NCBI RefSeq assembly: GCF_019703875.1
Contig: NZ_AP024110.1
Span: 1,736,001 to 1,800,000 of the forward strand
Origin: Methyloradius palustris
Lineage (GTDB): Bacteria > Pseudomonadota > Gammaproteobacteria > Burkholderiales > Methylophilaceae
Reading direction: 5' to 3'
DNA length: 64,000 nucleotides
The stretch's first letter is position 1. Each line of letters starts with the position of its first letter. The notes under the pieces are model-generated. The model did not search any database and was not told the DNA's origin. It saw only the letters and a list, made by a program, of their open reading frames with translations. A program made the translations under genes and the position numbers. Positions 1-9,266 of the stretch are shown in pieces.

Positions 1-159
1 CATAGTCACCACCCCTGTATAGGCACCCTCTTTAGTGTCATTGCCAGTACATTCATACACACCGCTGTAATCCCTACCTGTAAAAGCAGGCTTTGCGGGC
101 AATACAGCGCTGCTGAAAAGAGCGCTAACAAAGATGAATACTGAAAGATATTTTTTCAT
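1..159 (-). CDS. Secreted hypothetical protein, 3' end outside window
   Basis: A minus-strand reading frame starts at the ATG at 157-159 and runs without a stop to the window edge (53 codons seen). The first ~20 residues (MKKYLSVFIFVSALFSSAV) form a lysine-rich start plus hydrophobic core, as in a Sec signal peptide. The mature part begins near a GRDYSGVYECTGNDT stretch with one Cys. A ribosome site (AGGAAT) lies about 6 bases upstream. No family is recognised from this fragment. Confidence 0.6.
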   Translation of the reverse strand, partial: MKKYLSVFIFVSALFSSAVLPAKPAFTGRDYSGVYECTGNDTKEGAYTGVVTM

Positions 160-241
160 GTGAGATTCCTTGGCATACTTATGATTAAATCTTTGACTGA
201 TGTATTGAGCATCAGCCGCAAATTATATATGGAGCCAGCAT

Positions 242-1177
242 TTGCCTACCAGCCGCATTATCAAGCTATTTCAGCCACTACGCTCACACATCAAGAACGT
301 ACAACTTTTCCTGATGCAGTGCATAGAATCGTGGATTGAGCATAGAGCTGGCAGCAAGGGTGCGGCTTTGGCTTTTTATGCCTTATTCTCAATGGCACCG
401 ATATTGATACTCATGATTGCGTTATTGGGTTACGTGTTTAACGAACAAATCGCTCAAACACAAGTGATTGCTGAGGTATCAAGATTGGTTGGAGAAACTG
501 GCGGAAAACTGGTAGAAAGTTTACTGATCGCTTCAAGTAACAACGCCTCCAGTTTGATTGCCACAGTGCTTGCGAGCATATTCATCTTCGTTGGCGCCAC
601 TAGCGTATTTTCTGAGCTAAAAGCCAGTCTGGACGAGATATGGGAAGTCAAAAAAATTGCACAGATAGCGCCTTTTAAACAGCTACTGATTACCAGATTA
701 GTCTCTTTTAGCATGGTCATGATATTAAGTGCGCTACTACTCATTTCGCTCACCATCAATGCTGCCATTAATGCTGTCGGGGCTTATTCGAGTGAATTTC
801 TGGGGCACTATTCGGATATATTTTCAGTGGCTACATCATTCGTTTCGTTTTGCGTGATTGCCAGTATATTTGCCATAATCTACAAAACGCTGCCTGATGT
901 TTTACTGTCATGGAAAGATGCGATGGTAGGCGCAGTTTTTACCGCGATACTTTTTAGCTTCGGGAGTTATCTTGCAGGCATTTACATCAGCAAGAGCGCA
1001 GTTACATCTAGCTTTGGCGCGGCAGGTTCACTGATTGCCTTACTATTGTGGATTTACTACTCGGCGCAGATATTCTTTTTTGGCGCAGAGGTGACGCGCC
1101 AATATGCCATTACTTACGGTAGTTTAAAAACCAGTAAATTAAAAAAAATCCTCAGTCGAATGCTGAATAGAGGCTAA
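242..1177 (+). CDS. YihY/BrkB family inner-membrane protein
   Basis: A 311-residue polytopic membrane protein of the YihY/virulence factor BrkB family. These are inner-membrane proteins of uncertain function, long misnamed ribonuclease BN. The family hallmark is visible: an N-terminal HRAGSKGAALAFYALFSMAPIL segment running into the first helix, then about six hydrophobic helices and a late GAAGSLIALLLWIYYSAQIFFFGAE motif. Length is typical. The start is TTG at 242, preceded by GGAG around 231-234; no ATG in this frame has a better ribosome site. It is followed at once by a strong bidirectional terminator shared with the convergent downstream gene. Confidence 0.9.
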   Translation: MPTSRIIKLFQPLRSHIKNVQLFLMQCIESWIEHRAGSKGAALAFYALFSMAPILILMIALLGYVFNEQIAQTQVIAEVSRLVGETGGKLVESLLIASSNNASSLIATVLASIFIFVGATSVFSELKASLDEIWEVKKIAQIAPFKQLLITRLVSFSMVMILSALLLISLTINAAINAVGAYSSEFLGHYSDIFSVATSFVSFCVIASIFAIIYKTLPDVLLSWKDAMVGAVFTAILFSFGSYLAGIYISKSAVTSSFGAAGSLIALLLWIYYSAQIFFFGAEVTRQYAITYGSLKTSKLKKILSRMLNRG

Positions 1178-1227
1178 ATCTAAAATAAAACAGGGCTGAC
1201 TAAGCCCGCCCTGTTTTATTTTAGATT
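1177..1227. terminator. Bidirectional intrinsic terminator
   Basis: A 20-bp perfect stem (1177-1196 with 1208-1227) encloses an 11-base loop. The core is ACAGGGC/GCCCTGT flanked by A/T runs on both sides, so it can stop transcription from both convergent genes. It begins on the last base of the left gene's stop codon and contains the stop codon of the right gene (1216-1218). Confidence 0.9.
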
Positions 1228-1800
1228 CTGTTGTTTCTCGGGGTTTTTAATATTCGTATTTTTGGTGTTTAATGTTTGCGGTTTCTCACCTTGCTCACAA
1301 CTATACTGATGGATAAAACGATTAGTTTGACGATAATACGTATGTTCCAAATGATAATGATCTGGGCAAAAAGGCTTCATCCAGACACTGCCAGTACAAA
1401 TGAGAGGTTCTGTAGAAACGCCATTGATTTCCCTGTAAACGTCCCAGCAATAAGTATCATATTTCCCGTTCACTATGCCTGACTTGGGTGATGGGCGAAA
1501 GTTACTGGCACGCTGAAAAGTCATTTCTCCGATTGGAGCCACTAACTGTTCCAGATAAGCAGGATATTCAAGAAATGCATCCTCAGGTGTATCGTAATTT
1601 TTGATTACTCCATTCAGTACCAAATGAGGAGGATTTCCTTCGACAAACTGCCCCGCGCCTGGCCCTGTAGTAATCTGATATTTGAATATTGGCTCCAGCC
1701 TTAAAGGCTCTGCAATAGCCAAATTGCCAAAAATATAAGTGATTCCAACAATTAAAATTGTTGGAAACTGAAGCTTACTGATACGCCGAATTAGCCTCAA
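1216..1800 (-). CDS. Exported protein of unknown function
   Basis: A 194-residue protein with a positively charged N-terminus and one hydrophobic segment (about residues 12-31) ending in ANLAIAEP, a plausible signal peptide cleaved after Ala. The mature part has four cysteines (in DTYCWDVY, LICTG, KPFCPDH and YSCEQ), aromatic-rich motifs and a lysine/asparagine-rich tail. The family is not recognised. It is convergent with the BrkB-like gene and its stop lies inside the shared terminator. No operon partner is evident; the methyltransferase upstream on the same strand ends 24 bases before its start. Confidence 0.65.
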   Translation of the reverse strand: MRLIRRISKLQFPTILIVGITYIFGNLAIAEPLRLEPIFKYQITTGPGAGQFVEGNPPHLVLNGVIKNYDTPEDAFLEYPAYLEQLVAPIGEMTFQRASNFRPSPKSGIVNGKYDTYCWDVYREINGVSTEPLICTGSVWMKPFCPDHYHLEHTYYRQTNRFIHQYSCEQGEKPQTLNTKNTNIKNPEKQQNLK

Positions 1801-1824
1801 GCCTTGAAACCTCTTCTGAGATAT

Positions 1825-2646
1825 TTAATAGATAAAACGGTCGTGCATTTCTTGCAGATTAAGTTCCTGCAATATCTGCTCCAACCGAACTTGTGCATTT
1901 TTTCTCGGGCTATTTTTATAACGGGCGATAATCAACTCGTTTTTCATCGAATGCTCCCAGCCCACTAACTCAGTCACGGTGACCTGATAGCCATGCGCTT
2001 CCAACTGCAAACAACGCAAGACATTAGTAATCTGACTGCCAAATTCGCGTGTATGGATTGGATGGCGCCAAATTTCTGATAAGGCAGTTTTGGCAAATGA
2101 TTCATTCTTTTTTTTACGCAGCACTTCAGCCACTTCCGCTTGGCAACAAGGCACTAACACCATGAATTTAGACTGTTTTTCCAGCCCAAATTTAATCGCA
2201 TCATCAGTGGCAGTATTACAAGCATGTAGTGCAGTGACTATTTCCACCTGTTCAGGCAGTACATTTGAAGTAATGGACTCTTCAACACTTAAATGCTGGA
2301 AACCCATACGTTCAAAACCAAGTTGGGCGGCTAAGGCTTGTGATTGCGCAACCAGTTCGGCGCGGGTTTCAATGCCTACCACCTGCCCTGCCAGCTTTGC
2401 CTTCATGAATAAATCATAAAGGATAAACCCCAGATACGACTTGCCAGCACCATGATCCACTAGCGTTGGATTGGGCTGATCGGCAAACACCTCAGTCAAC
2501 AAAGGTTCAATGAAATGGTAAAGGTGATATACCTGTTTGAGCTTGCGACGCGTGTCCTGATTGAGTTTTCCATCACGCGTCAGGATATGTAGCGCTTTCA
2601 ACAGTTCAATAGACTGTTCAGGCTTGATTTCGGGGATAACTTGCAT
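1825..2646 (-). CDS. SAM-dependent methyltransferase (Methyltransf_32-like)
   Basis: A 273-residue class I methyltransferase. The glycine-rich SAM motif VDHGAGKSYLGF lies at residues 63-74, followed by an acidic motif II (VVGIETR) and a VTALHACNTATDDAI stretch. A VPCCQ motif with paired cysteines is characteristic of the group annotated as Methyltransferase_32. Substrate is unknown; relatives are often guessed to act on RNA. The ATG at 2644-2646 is the only in-frame start with full domain coverage. It precedes the 1216-1800 gene on the same strand by 24 bases and may be co-transcribed. Confidence 0.82.
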   Translation of the reverse strand: MQVIPEIKPEQSIELLKALHILTRDGKLNQDTRRKLKQVYHLYHFIEPLLTEVFADQPNPTLVDHGAGKSYLGFILYDLFMKAKLAGQVVGIETRAELVAQSQALAAQLGFERMGFQHLSVEESITSNVLPEQVEIVTALHACNTATDDAIKFGLEKQSKFMVLVPCCQAEVAEVLRKKKNESFAKTALSEIWRHPIHTREFGSQITNVLRCLQLEAHGYQVTVTELVGWEHSMKNELIIARYKNSPRKNAQVRLEQILQELNLQEMHDRFIY

Positions 2647-2740
2647 GGTTCATTTTAACGCATATCCTTTATTTGCCTGCGAGGAAAATTAACCATGCCA
2701 TGAATGATAAAATACGATAATAAATGCGAAATACGATGTG

Positions 2741-2884
2741 TTTTGCGCCTTTTGAATTCAAACTTCTAAGTGAGACAAGGCGCATCAACATTTTTAGCGC
2801 GCGGCATATGGGTTATATGTAAGCGCTAAAAATGTTGAGGCAACGCAGTATCGCGACGAAGTTTGAAGATAAAAAGGTGCAAAA
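2741..2884. repeat. Long imperfect palindromic element upstream of rbgA
   Basis: Nested inverted repeats share one centre. The outer arms are 2741-2753 and 2872-2884 (12 of 13 pair), the middle arms 2757-2766 and 2858-2867 (10 of 10), and the inner arms 2785-2800 and 2823-2838 (16 of 16, core ACATTTTTAGCGC). The 22-base loop contains CATAT/ATATG. The size and nested symmetry suggest a MITE-like insertion or structured leader. Its right end supplies the AAGGTG ribosome site of the next gene. Confidence 0.75.
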
Positions 2885-3819
2885 TGGCAATTCAGTGGTA
2901 TCCAGGACACATGACTTCGGCGAAGAAAAAAGCCGCCGAGACCATGGAATTTATCGACGTAGTCATCGAAGTGCTCGATGCACGCGTGCCAGAAGCCAGC
3001 CACAACCCGATGATTGAAGAGCTCAGGCTTTTCCGTCAGCGCCCCAACCTTAAAATTCTCAACAAGGCAGATCTAGCAGACCCAGATGCCACGCAGGCAT
3101 GGTTGAATTACTACAACAAAATTCCTGGTGTTAAAGCGGTCGCACTTTCCTGTAAAAAACCGGGTGATGCGGCAAAAATACCAAAACTTTGCTTAGCACT
3201 TGCACCTCACCGTGGTACACACATCAAGCCGCTACGCATGATGATCATGGGCATTCCTAACGTAGGCAAAAGTACATTGATGAATGCATTATTGAATCGC
3301 CGCATTGCCAAAGTGGGCGATGAGCCCGCAGTGACTAAAAGCCAGCAACGGTTCGATCTCAACGAGCAGATGAACATTACCGATACCCCAGGCATGATGT
3401 GGCCAAAAATCAAGCATGAAAGCGATGGCTATATGCTCGCCGCCAGCCATGCGATTGGCCGTAATGCAGTGATTGATGAAGATGTTGCAAGATTTTTAGC
3501 CGATTTATTACTCAAAAATTATCCAGCTCTGTTGACCGCACGCTACAAAATCGATGTATCTCAAATGGATGGCGTTGATCTATTAGAGACCATCGCCAAG
3601 CGCCGTGGATACCGCCTTAAAGGTGGTGAAGCCGATATGGAAAAAACGGCTATGGCCTTGCTGGTGGATTACCGCTCTGGTGCATTAGGCCGTGTCAGCC
3701 TTGAAACACCTGAGTCACGCAATCAGATGGTTATCAGCACGATACCCGTGGCGGAGGCAATAGCGCCTGAAGTACTTATTGAAGAAACTGAAATCCAGGA
3801 AAAAGATCAAGAGCCTTAA
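2884..3819 (+). CDS. rbgA: Ribosome biogenesis GTPase YlqF/RbgA
   Basis: A 311-residue circularly permuted GTPase of the YlqF/RbgA family, which assists late assembly of the large ribosomal subunit. The N-terminal signature MAIQWYPGHM is present. The motifs run in permuted order: G4 NKAD (60-63), G1 GIPNVGKS (123-130), then G3 DTPG (167-170). The frame is open to a TTG at 2863, but the ATG at 2884 gives the family's usual first residue and has AAGGTG 5-10 bases upstream. That ribosome site lies in the right arm of a long palindromic element. Length is normal. Confidence 0.93.
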   Translation: MAIQWYPGHMTSAKKKAAETMEFIDVVIEVLDARVPEASHNPMIEELRLFRQRPNLKILNKADLADPDATQAWLNYYNKIPGVKAVALSCKKPGDAAKIPKLCLALAPHRGTHIKPLRMMIMGIPNVGKSTLMNALLNRRIAKVGDEPAVTKSQQRFDLNEQMNITDTPGMMWPKIKHESDGYMLAASHAIGRNAVIDEDVARFLADLLLKNYPALLTARYKIDVSQMDGVDLLETIAKRRGYRLKGGEADMEKTAMALLVDYRSGALGRVSLETPESRNQMVISTIPVAEAIAPEVLIEETEIQEKDQEP

Positions 3820-3904
3820 TCCCTTACTGATTGTTATCTTTAGCTTTCACGCTAGTTAAAAGCAATACTCATATCTCATTTAAAGAAACAATGCTAAAGA
3901 ACGA

Positions 3905-5932
3905 ATGCTAGACACACTTAATTCCCCACAGCGCGAAGCAGTTAAATATCTGGATGGTCCCTTATTAGTACTTGCTGGCGCTGGTAGTGGTAAAACACGC
4001 GTAATCACGCAAAAGATCGTTTACCTGATTGAGAAATGTGGCTATCTCCCTAAAGAGATTGCTGCCATCACCTTTACCAACAAGGCTGCACGCGAGATGC
4101 AGGAGCGCGTAGGCAAGATGTTGGAAAGCAAATCGACCAAAGGCCTGACGATCGCTACCTTCCACTCACTCGGGCTACAAATGCTCAGGCAAGAAGCAGC
4201 ATTGCTAGGCTATAAGCCTCAATTCTCAATTCTTGACTCTTCCGACAGCTTCAAGATTCTCGCCGATGTCCTTGCAACCACAGATAAGCAATTACTGCGC
4301 AAAACCCAGTGGCAAATTTCGAGCTGGAAAAACGCCTTTATCAATCCTGACCAAGCAAAACAACTGGCAGATGAAGAGCTCACTCACGCCGCTGCCAAGG
4401 TGTACCAGATTTACCAGCAAACGCTCAAAGCCTACCAAGCTGTGGACTTTGACGACTTGATTAAACTACCAGTTGAGCTATTTGAGCAGCACCCGGAAGC
4501 CCTGGCCAAATGGCAGCGCAAATTAAAGTATCTGCTGATTGATGAATATCAAGACACCAACGCCTGCCAATACAAACTAGTGAAAATGCTGACAGGTATT
4601 GAAGGCCGCTTCACTGCCGTGGGAGATGATGACCAGGCGATCTATGGCTGGCGCGGGGCAGATGTTGAGAACCTACGGCAACTGACTGAGGATTTCAGTA
4701 GGCTTAAAGTCATCAAGCTGGAACAGAATTACCGCTCTACTGTACGCATCTTGCGTGCCGCTAACCAAGTGATTGCTAATAACCCCAAGCTCTTTGAGAA
4801 AAAACTTTGGAGCGACCTCGGCACTGGTGACTTAATACAGGTGAGCGCTGCCCGTGACGAAGAACATGAAGCCGAAGCAGTGGTAATGAAGCTGATGGCG
4901 CACAAGTTTGAACACCGTACCAAGCATCTGGATTATGCAATTCTCTACCGCGGCAACTACCAAGCGCGAGTCATCGAGCAGCAATTGCGCAACCACAAAG
5001 TGCCCTATACGGTTTCTGGTGGTCAATCCTTTTTTGATAAAGCCGAGATTAAAGACCTGGTCAGCTACTTACGCCTGATTGCGAATGAAGATGATGACCC
5101 TGCTTTCATCCGTGCAGCCACTACCCCGAAAAAAGGCATAGGCAATACCACGCTTGAACGTTTGGGCGAATATGCCAGCCTGCACAAAATATCATTATTC
5201 GCTGCCGCTTTTGAAGGCGAGTTCCAACGTGAGCTGGGAAACCGTCAGCTAGAAGATTTACTTAACTTTTGCCAGTACATCAATAAAATTCAGGAACGTG
5301 CCGAACGCGACCCAGCAGGTGAAGTGCTGACTGATCTGCTAAACACCATTCAGTACGAAGTTTTTCTTTACGATAGCGAGGAGCCGCGCGCCGCTGAGAC
5401 TAAATGGAAAAACGTGCTCGACTTCACAGGCTGGCTCACCAAAAAAGGTGAAGGCGACGACGCCAATGAAGAGCGTAATTTGCTACAACTCACGCAGATG
5501 ATCTCGCTGATGAGCATGCTGGAAGGCCGTGAGAACGGCGAGCCAGATGCCGTTAAACTTTCTACCCTGCATGCTGCAAAGGGCCTGGAGTTTGGCCATG
5601 TATTTCTGATTGGTGTGGAAGAGGGCATATTGCCGCATCGTGAGAGCGTAGAGGCTGACAAATTAAAGCCTGGCAAGATTGAAGAAGAGCGACGTCTAAT
5701 GTATGTAGGTATTACCCGCGCACAAAAATCGCTCAATATTTCTTGGTGCAAAAAACGTAAACGCGCTGGCGAGACAGAAATCTGTGAGCCGAGTCGTTTT
5801 CTGGCTGAACTACCGCAAGATGATGTACGTCATTTTGGTGGGCCTGCGGCAGACCCCGCTACCAGCAAAGAACACGGTAAGGAGCGCATGGCCCAGATAC
5901 GTGCCATGCTAGGTAATCAAAATAAGGGCTAA
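3905..5932 (+). CDS. rep: ATP-dependent DNA helicase Rep (UvrD/Rep superfamily 1)
   Basis: A 675-residue superfamily 1A helicase, almost the length of E. coli Rep (673). It is expected to unwind DNA 3' to 5' and clear protein roadblocks ahead of replication forks. Visible motifs: Q-motif NSPQREAV near the start, Walker A AGAGSGKT (24-31), motif II DEYQDT (213-218), GDDDQAIYGWRGAD around 240-253, QNYRS, and the late TLHAAKGLEF and GITRAQ motifs. The shorter length and lack of a UvrD-type C-terminal extension favour Rep over UvrD/PcrA. It stands downstream of rbgA with an 85-bp gap. Confidence 0.93.
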   Translation: MLDTLNSPQREAVKYLDGPLLVLAGAGSGKTRVITQKIVYLIEKCGYLPKEIAAITFTNKAAREMQERVGKMLESKSTKGLTIATFHSLGLQMLRQEAALLGYKPQFSILDSSDSFKILADVLATTDKQLLRKTQWQISSWKNAFINPDQAKQLADEELTHAAAKVYQIYQQTLKAYQAVDFDDLIKLPVELFEQHPEALAKWQRKLKYLLIDEYQDTNACQYKLVKMLTGIEGRFTAVGDDDQAIYGWRGADVENLRQLTEDFSRLKVIKLEQNYRSTVRILRAANQVIANNPKLFEKKLWSDLGTGDLIQVSAARDEEHEAEAVVMKLMAHKFEHRTKHLDYAILYRGNYQARVIEQQLRNHKVPYTVSGGQSFFDKAEIKDLVSYLRLIANEDDDPAFIRAATTPKKGIGNTTLERLGEYASLHKISLFAAAFEGEFQRELGNRQLEDLLNFCQYINKIQERAERDPAGEVLTDLLNTIQYEVFLYDSEEPRAAETKWKNVLDFTGWLTKKGEGDDANEERNLLQLTQMISLMSMLEGRENGEPDAVKLSTLHAAKGLEFGHVFLIGVEEGILPHRESVEADKLKPGKIEEERRLMYVGITRAQKSLNISWCKKRKRAGETEICEPSRFLAELPQDDVRHFGGPAADPATSKEHGKERMAQIRAMLGNQNKG

Positions 5933-5982
5933 ACAAACGCTCCAATTACCAATGATTTTATTATTGAAGAAACGAGTTCTAA

Positions 5983-7116
5983 ATGGGTAGCTGGATGTTT
6001 GCACTAGCCGCTGGCGCATTTTGCATAGGCATGACTGAATTTTTGCCTATGGGTTTACTGCCAGATATCGCGCGTGATCTCAGCGTATCTATCCCCGCAG
6101 CGGGTAACCTAGTGACGGTTTATGCGCTGGGTGTTGTTGTTGGCGGGCCATTGATGGTGGCATGGACTATTCGCATGCCACGCAAGAAAACACTGTTAAT
6201 GCTGATGGCGATCTTCGCATTAGGCAATGCATTGTGCGCTATGGCTCCAAACTATCAGATGCTGGCCGTGGCACGGATATTCACCGCACTGAGTCATGGC
6301 TCTTTCTTTGGCATAGGTGCGGTGGTTGCCCTCTATCTCGCGCCTCCAGGACAGAGCTCCCGCGCACTTGCATTGATGTTCACTGGACTTACATTGGCGA
6401 ACGTTCTAGGTGTGCCACTGGGTACGCTACTGGGGCAGTTCACTTCTTGGCGCATTCCGTTCTGGACAGTCTCTGCCTGCGGCTTACTGGCCATATTTGC
6501 GGTATGGCGCTATATCCCCGACCTATCCGCAATGCCAGCGACTAATCTTCGCGCCGAGATGCGCGCTGTAATGGGGCGAGATGTCTTGCTGGCAATGGCC
6601 ATCACGGCAGTCGGTTTTGCTGGCGTCTTTACAGTATTCACCTACATCACGCCCATATTAGAAGACCAATCTGGCTTATCGCCTCACATGGTGAGCGTTG
6701 TGTTAGTGGCAATGGGCGTTGCCGCAACCATAGGCCTGAATATTGGTGGCAAACTCGCAGACTGGAAATTGCTGCCAACCATTACCTTGTCGCTGGTCGG
6801 CATGGCGATACTGAGTGCAACATTTGCATGGAGCATGCAATTCACCATTCCTGCGCTCATCACTATATTCATCTGGGGTATTGCCAGCTTTGCTGTCGGC
6901 CCTGGCTTGCAGACGAATGCCATGCAACGCGCGGGAGATTCACCTTTAATGGCTTCTACAGTTAACCAGAGCGCATTTAATCTTGGCAATGCCAGCGGTG
7001 CTTTTCTCGGTGGAGCGGTGATTCACTTTGGCTTAGGGCTACAAAGTGTTGCGCTGGCAGGCGCAATCGTTGCGGTGTGTGGGTGCGCATTGACTTTGTA
7101 TAGCATGCGCCAATAA
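5983..7116 (+). CDS. MFS transporter, drug/sugar efflux type (DHA1, AraJ-like)
   Basis: A 377-residue major facilitator with about 12 hydrophobic helices. The N-terminal GMTEFLPMGLLPDIARDLSVS motif is typical of the AraJ/YdhP-like DHA1 exporters, and a basic motif-A loop (RMPRKKT) follows helix 2. It probably exports small solutes by proton antiport; the substrate cannot be read from sequence. Its start lies 51 bases after rep. A 22-base near-perfect palindrome follows the gene. Confidence 0.85.
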   Translation: MGSWMFALAAGAFCIGMTEFLPMGLLPDIARDLSVSIPAAGNLVTVYALGVVVGGPLMVAWTIRMPRKKTLLMLMAIFALGNALCAMAPNYQMLAVARIFTALSHGSFFGIGAVVALYLAPPGQSSRALALMFTGLTLANVLGVPLGTLLGQFTSWRIPFWTVSACGLLAIFAVWRYIPDLSAMPATNLRAEMRAVMGRDVLLAMAITAVGFAGVFTVFTYITPILEDQSGLSPHMVSVVLVAMGVAATIGLNIGGKLADWKLLPTITLSLVGMAILSATFAWSMQFTIPALITIFIWGIASFAVGPGLQTNAMQRAGDSPLMASTVNQSAFNLGNASGAFLGGAVIHFGLGLQSVALAGAIVAVCGCALTLYSMRQ

Positions 7117-7122
7117 TTAGAT

Positions 7123-7144
7123 AATGTAAGAATATTCCTACATT
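7123..7144. promoter_or_regulatory. 22-bp near-perfect palindrome, operator-like or weak hairpin
   Basis: AATGTAAGAATATTCCTACATT pairs with itself except for one position in each half. It lies 7 bases after the MFS stop and 74 bases before the AsmA-like start. It could be a transcription factor site for the downstream gene or a weak stem for the upstream one, since a short TTTT follows. Function is inferred from symmetry only. Confidence 0.35.
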
Positions 7145-7217
7145 TTGCTTACACGTAGTCCTAGCGCCAGCTTCTACAAATGAGCATATGATTGATTGAA
7201 TTGAGAAAAATTAAATC

Positions 7218-9263
7218 ATGACCACGCCAGAAAACCATCAACCATCAACGAAAAAGCCCAAGCTAAATAAGGGCATTAGAGTTGTATTGTTCATGATACT
7301 CGCCACAATTGTAGTCATCACGGCATGCGAAATTGCTGGTTGGCCGTTTTTACGAGCTCCTGTAGAAAAGTTTCTTAAGACCAAGCTGGAACGAGTAGTC
7401 AGTTTAGATGCACCGTTCAAGCTGCACCTGCTTGGTGGCGTCAAACTAGAAATCGGAGGGCTATATATCGCGGCTCCTGACGGTTTTGATGCGCCATATC
7501 TAGTTGATGCCAAAAATATAGCATTAGCACTACGTTACAGCGATCTCATCCAATTTAAATCTGCCGAGGCTTTTCGCATCAAATCGCTACAGGTAGATAG
7601 TATTGACGCAAAGCTTATACGTCACGCAGATGGGCATGCCACATGGCAGTTCAAGCCTGATGATAGTCCATCCAACCCCATCCCCATTATTGAGACCTTG
7701 ATTGTAAAAAACGGGGCTGCACAATTTGATGACCCCATTACACAGTCTGCGCTCAGCATGTCATTTAATACCAATGAAGGTTCGGCTGATAACACGCCCA
7801 CCTCACTGGTTATAGTTAAAGGCAAGTTTCGCCAGAAGCCACTCAATGGCAAAATTAATACCGATGGATTTTTACCAATTGCCACACAAGATGCTAGTTC
7901 GCCTGCAGTAGCCACCACTTTGTGGTTGGACTACGGTGGCATTCATGCCGACTTTAAGGGTGCTGCATCAGACTTATTTGGCAGGCAAGACATCAAGGGT
8001 TCATACAATATCAAAGGCGCTTCACTTGGTATTTTGGGCGATTTAATTGATACGCCGTTGCCAACAACTGACCCATTCAAACTCAGTGGGAATATTGAAA
8101 AAGATGATGTGGTTTGGCTAATCAAGGTCGCATCGGCAACCGTTGGGCGCAGCAGTTTGTCTGGTAATTTTCGCTATGACCCAAAACCTGCCAAGCCGAT
8201 ATTGTCCGGCACATTGAGCGGCTCGCAATTCTACCTGGCTGATTTAGCGCCAGCCTTTGGTAGCAAAAATGAAGATGGCTCCCAATCAAAAAAACGTGAT
8301 GGTCACGCCATCCCTGATCGTCCGATTGATCTGCCATCATTGAATAAGCTGGATGCCCAAATAAAAGTGGATTTAACTTACCTTGAGCTGGGCAATGCGT
8401 TCAACCACCCTATCTCACCATTTAAAGCCGACCTATCCATCGACAATGGCAAATTAACGCTCTCGGAAATTGATGCTAAAACCGCAGATGGCAGCCTTTC
8501 CGGCCTGATTTCAGTGGATGCGCATGCGGATAATACTGCGCTAGCGACTCAACCTATCGCACCTGTAATTCCAAAATGGAAAATAGATTTAGTGTGGAAA
8601 AACATTAATCTTGAGAAATGGTTAAAAGTATCTGAAGAACGAAAACAAGAGGCTAAAGAAAAGGGCAAAAAGAATACTCCGCCAGCCTACGTCACAGGCC
8701 AGCTCAATGGCAAAACCAATCTCTCAGGCACTGGCAACTCCACCGCCCAGCTATTAGGCTCGCTCGACGGCGACATTGCCATGGTAATTCAAAATGGCAG
8801 CATTTCTCACTTGATTATTGAGGTCTTAGGGCTTGATATTGCACAAGGTCTAGGCATGCTGATTAGGGGCGATGAGTCACTACCCATGCAATGCGCTGTC
8901 ATAGATTTGAAAGCCACAAAAGGCTTGGTTGAGCCGACCGTGGCGATGATTGATACGCCCGTCACACTGGTGTTAATCGACGGCAACTTAAGCCTGGCTA
9001 AAGAGAGCCTTAATCTCAGGCTGACAGCAAAACCTAAGAATATGTCACCACTCACTGCACGCTCACCTATTCACGTCACAGGCACATTTAGTGACCCTAA
9101 AGCTTCGCCCGAAGGCGGCCCGATTGCGGCAAGAATTTTAGGTGGCTTGGCCTTGGCAATCATCAATCCGTTTGCCGCCATATTGCCGTTTATTGATACT
9201 GGCGACTCATCTGCTGTATCGCCTTGCAAGCAATCGTTAACTAATCTCAAAAGCGTTAAATAG
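7218..9263 (+). CDS. AsmA family envelope protein
   Basis: A 681-residue AsmA-like protein: one N-terminal membrane anchor (about residues 23-45), then a long periplasmic beta-rich region. The C-terminal AsmA core carries the QLNGKTNLSGTGNSTAQLLGSLDG and NGSISHL...GLDIA...SLPMQCAV stretches common to the AsmA/YhjG group. Related proteins are large bridge-like proteins implicated in moving phospholipid towards the outer membrane. A lysine/glutamate-rich insert (EERKQEAKEKGKK) sits before the core. It converges on the CDF transporter gene with only 3 bases between the stops. Confidence 0.85.
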   Translation: MTTPENHQPSTKKPKLNKGIRVVLFMILATIVVITACEIAGWPFLRAPVEKFLKTKLERVVSLDAPFKLHLLGGVKLEIGGLYIAAPDGFDAPYLVDAKNIALALRYSDLIQFKSAEAFRIKSLQVDSIDAKLIRHADGHATWQFKPDDSPSNPIPIIETLIVKNGAAQFDDPITQSALSMSFNTNEGSADNTPTSLVIVKGKFRQKPLNGKINTDGFLPIATQDASSPAVATTLWLDYGGIHADFKGAASDLFGRQDIKGSYNIKGASLGILGDLIDTPLPTTDPFKLSGNIEKDDVVWLIKVASATVGRSSLSGNFRYDPKPAKPILSGTLSGSQFYLADLAPAFGSKNEDGSQSKKRDGHAIPDRPIDLPSLNKLDAQIKVDLTYLELGNAFNHPISPFKADLSIDNGKLTLSEIDAKTADGSLSGLISVDAHADNTALATQPIAPVIPKWKIDLVWKNINLEKWLKVSEERKQEAKEKGKKNTPPAYVTGQLNGKTNLSGTGNSTAQLLGSLDGDIAMVIQNGSISHLIIEVLGLDIAQGLGMLIRGDESLPMQCAVIDLKATKGLVEPTVAMIDTPVTLVLIDGNLSLAKESLNLRLTAKPKNMSPLTARSPIHVTGTFSDPKASPEGGPIAARILGGLALAIINPFAAILPFIDTGDSSAVSPCKQSLTNLKSVK

Positions 9264-9266
9264 CAC

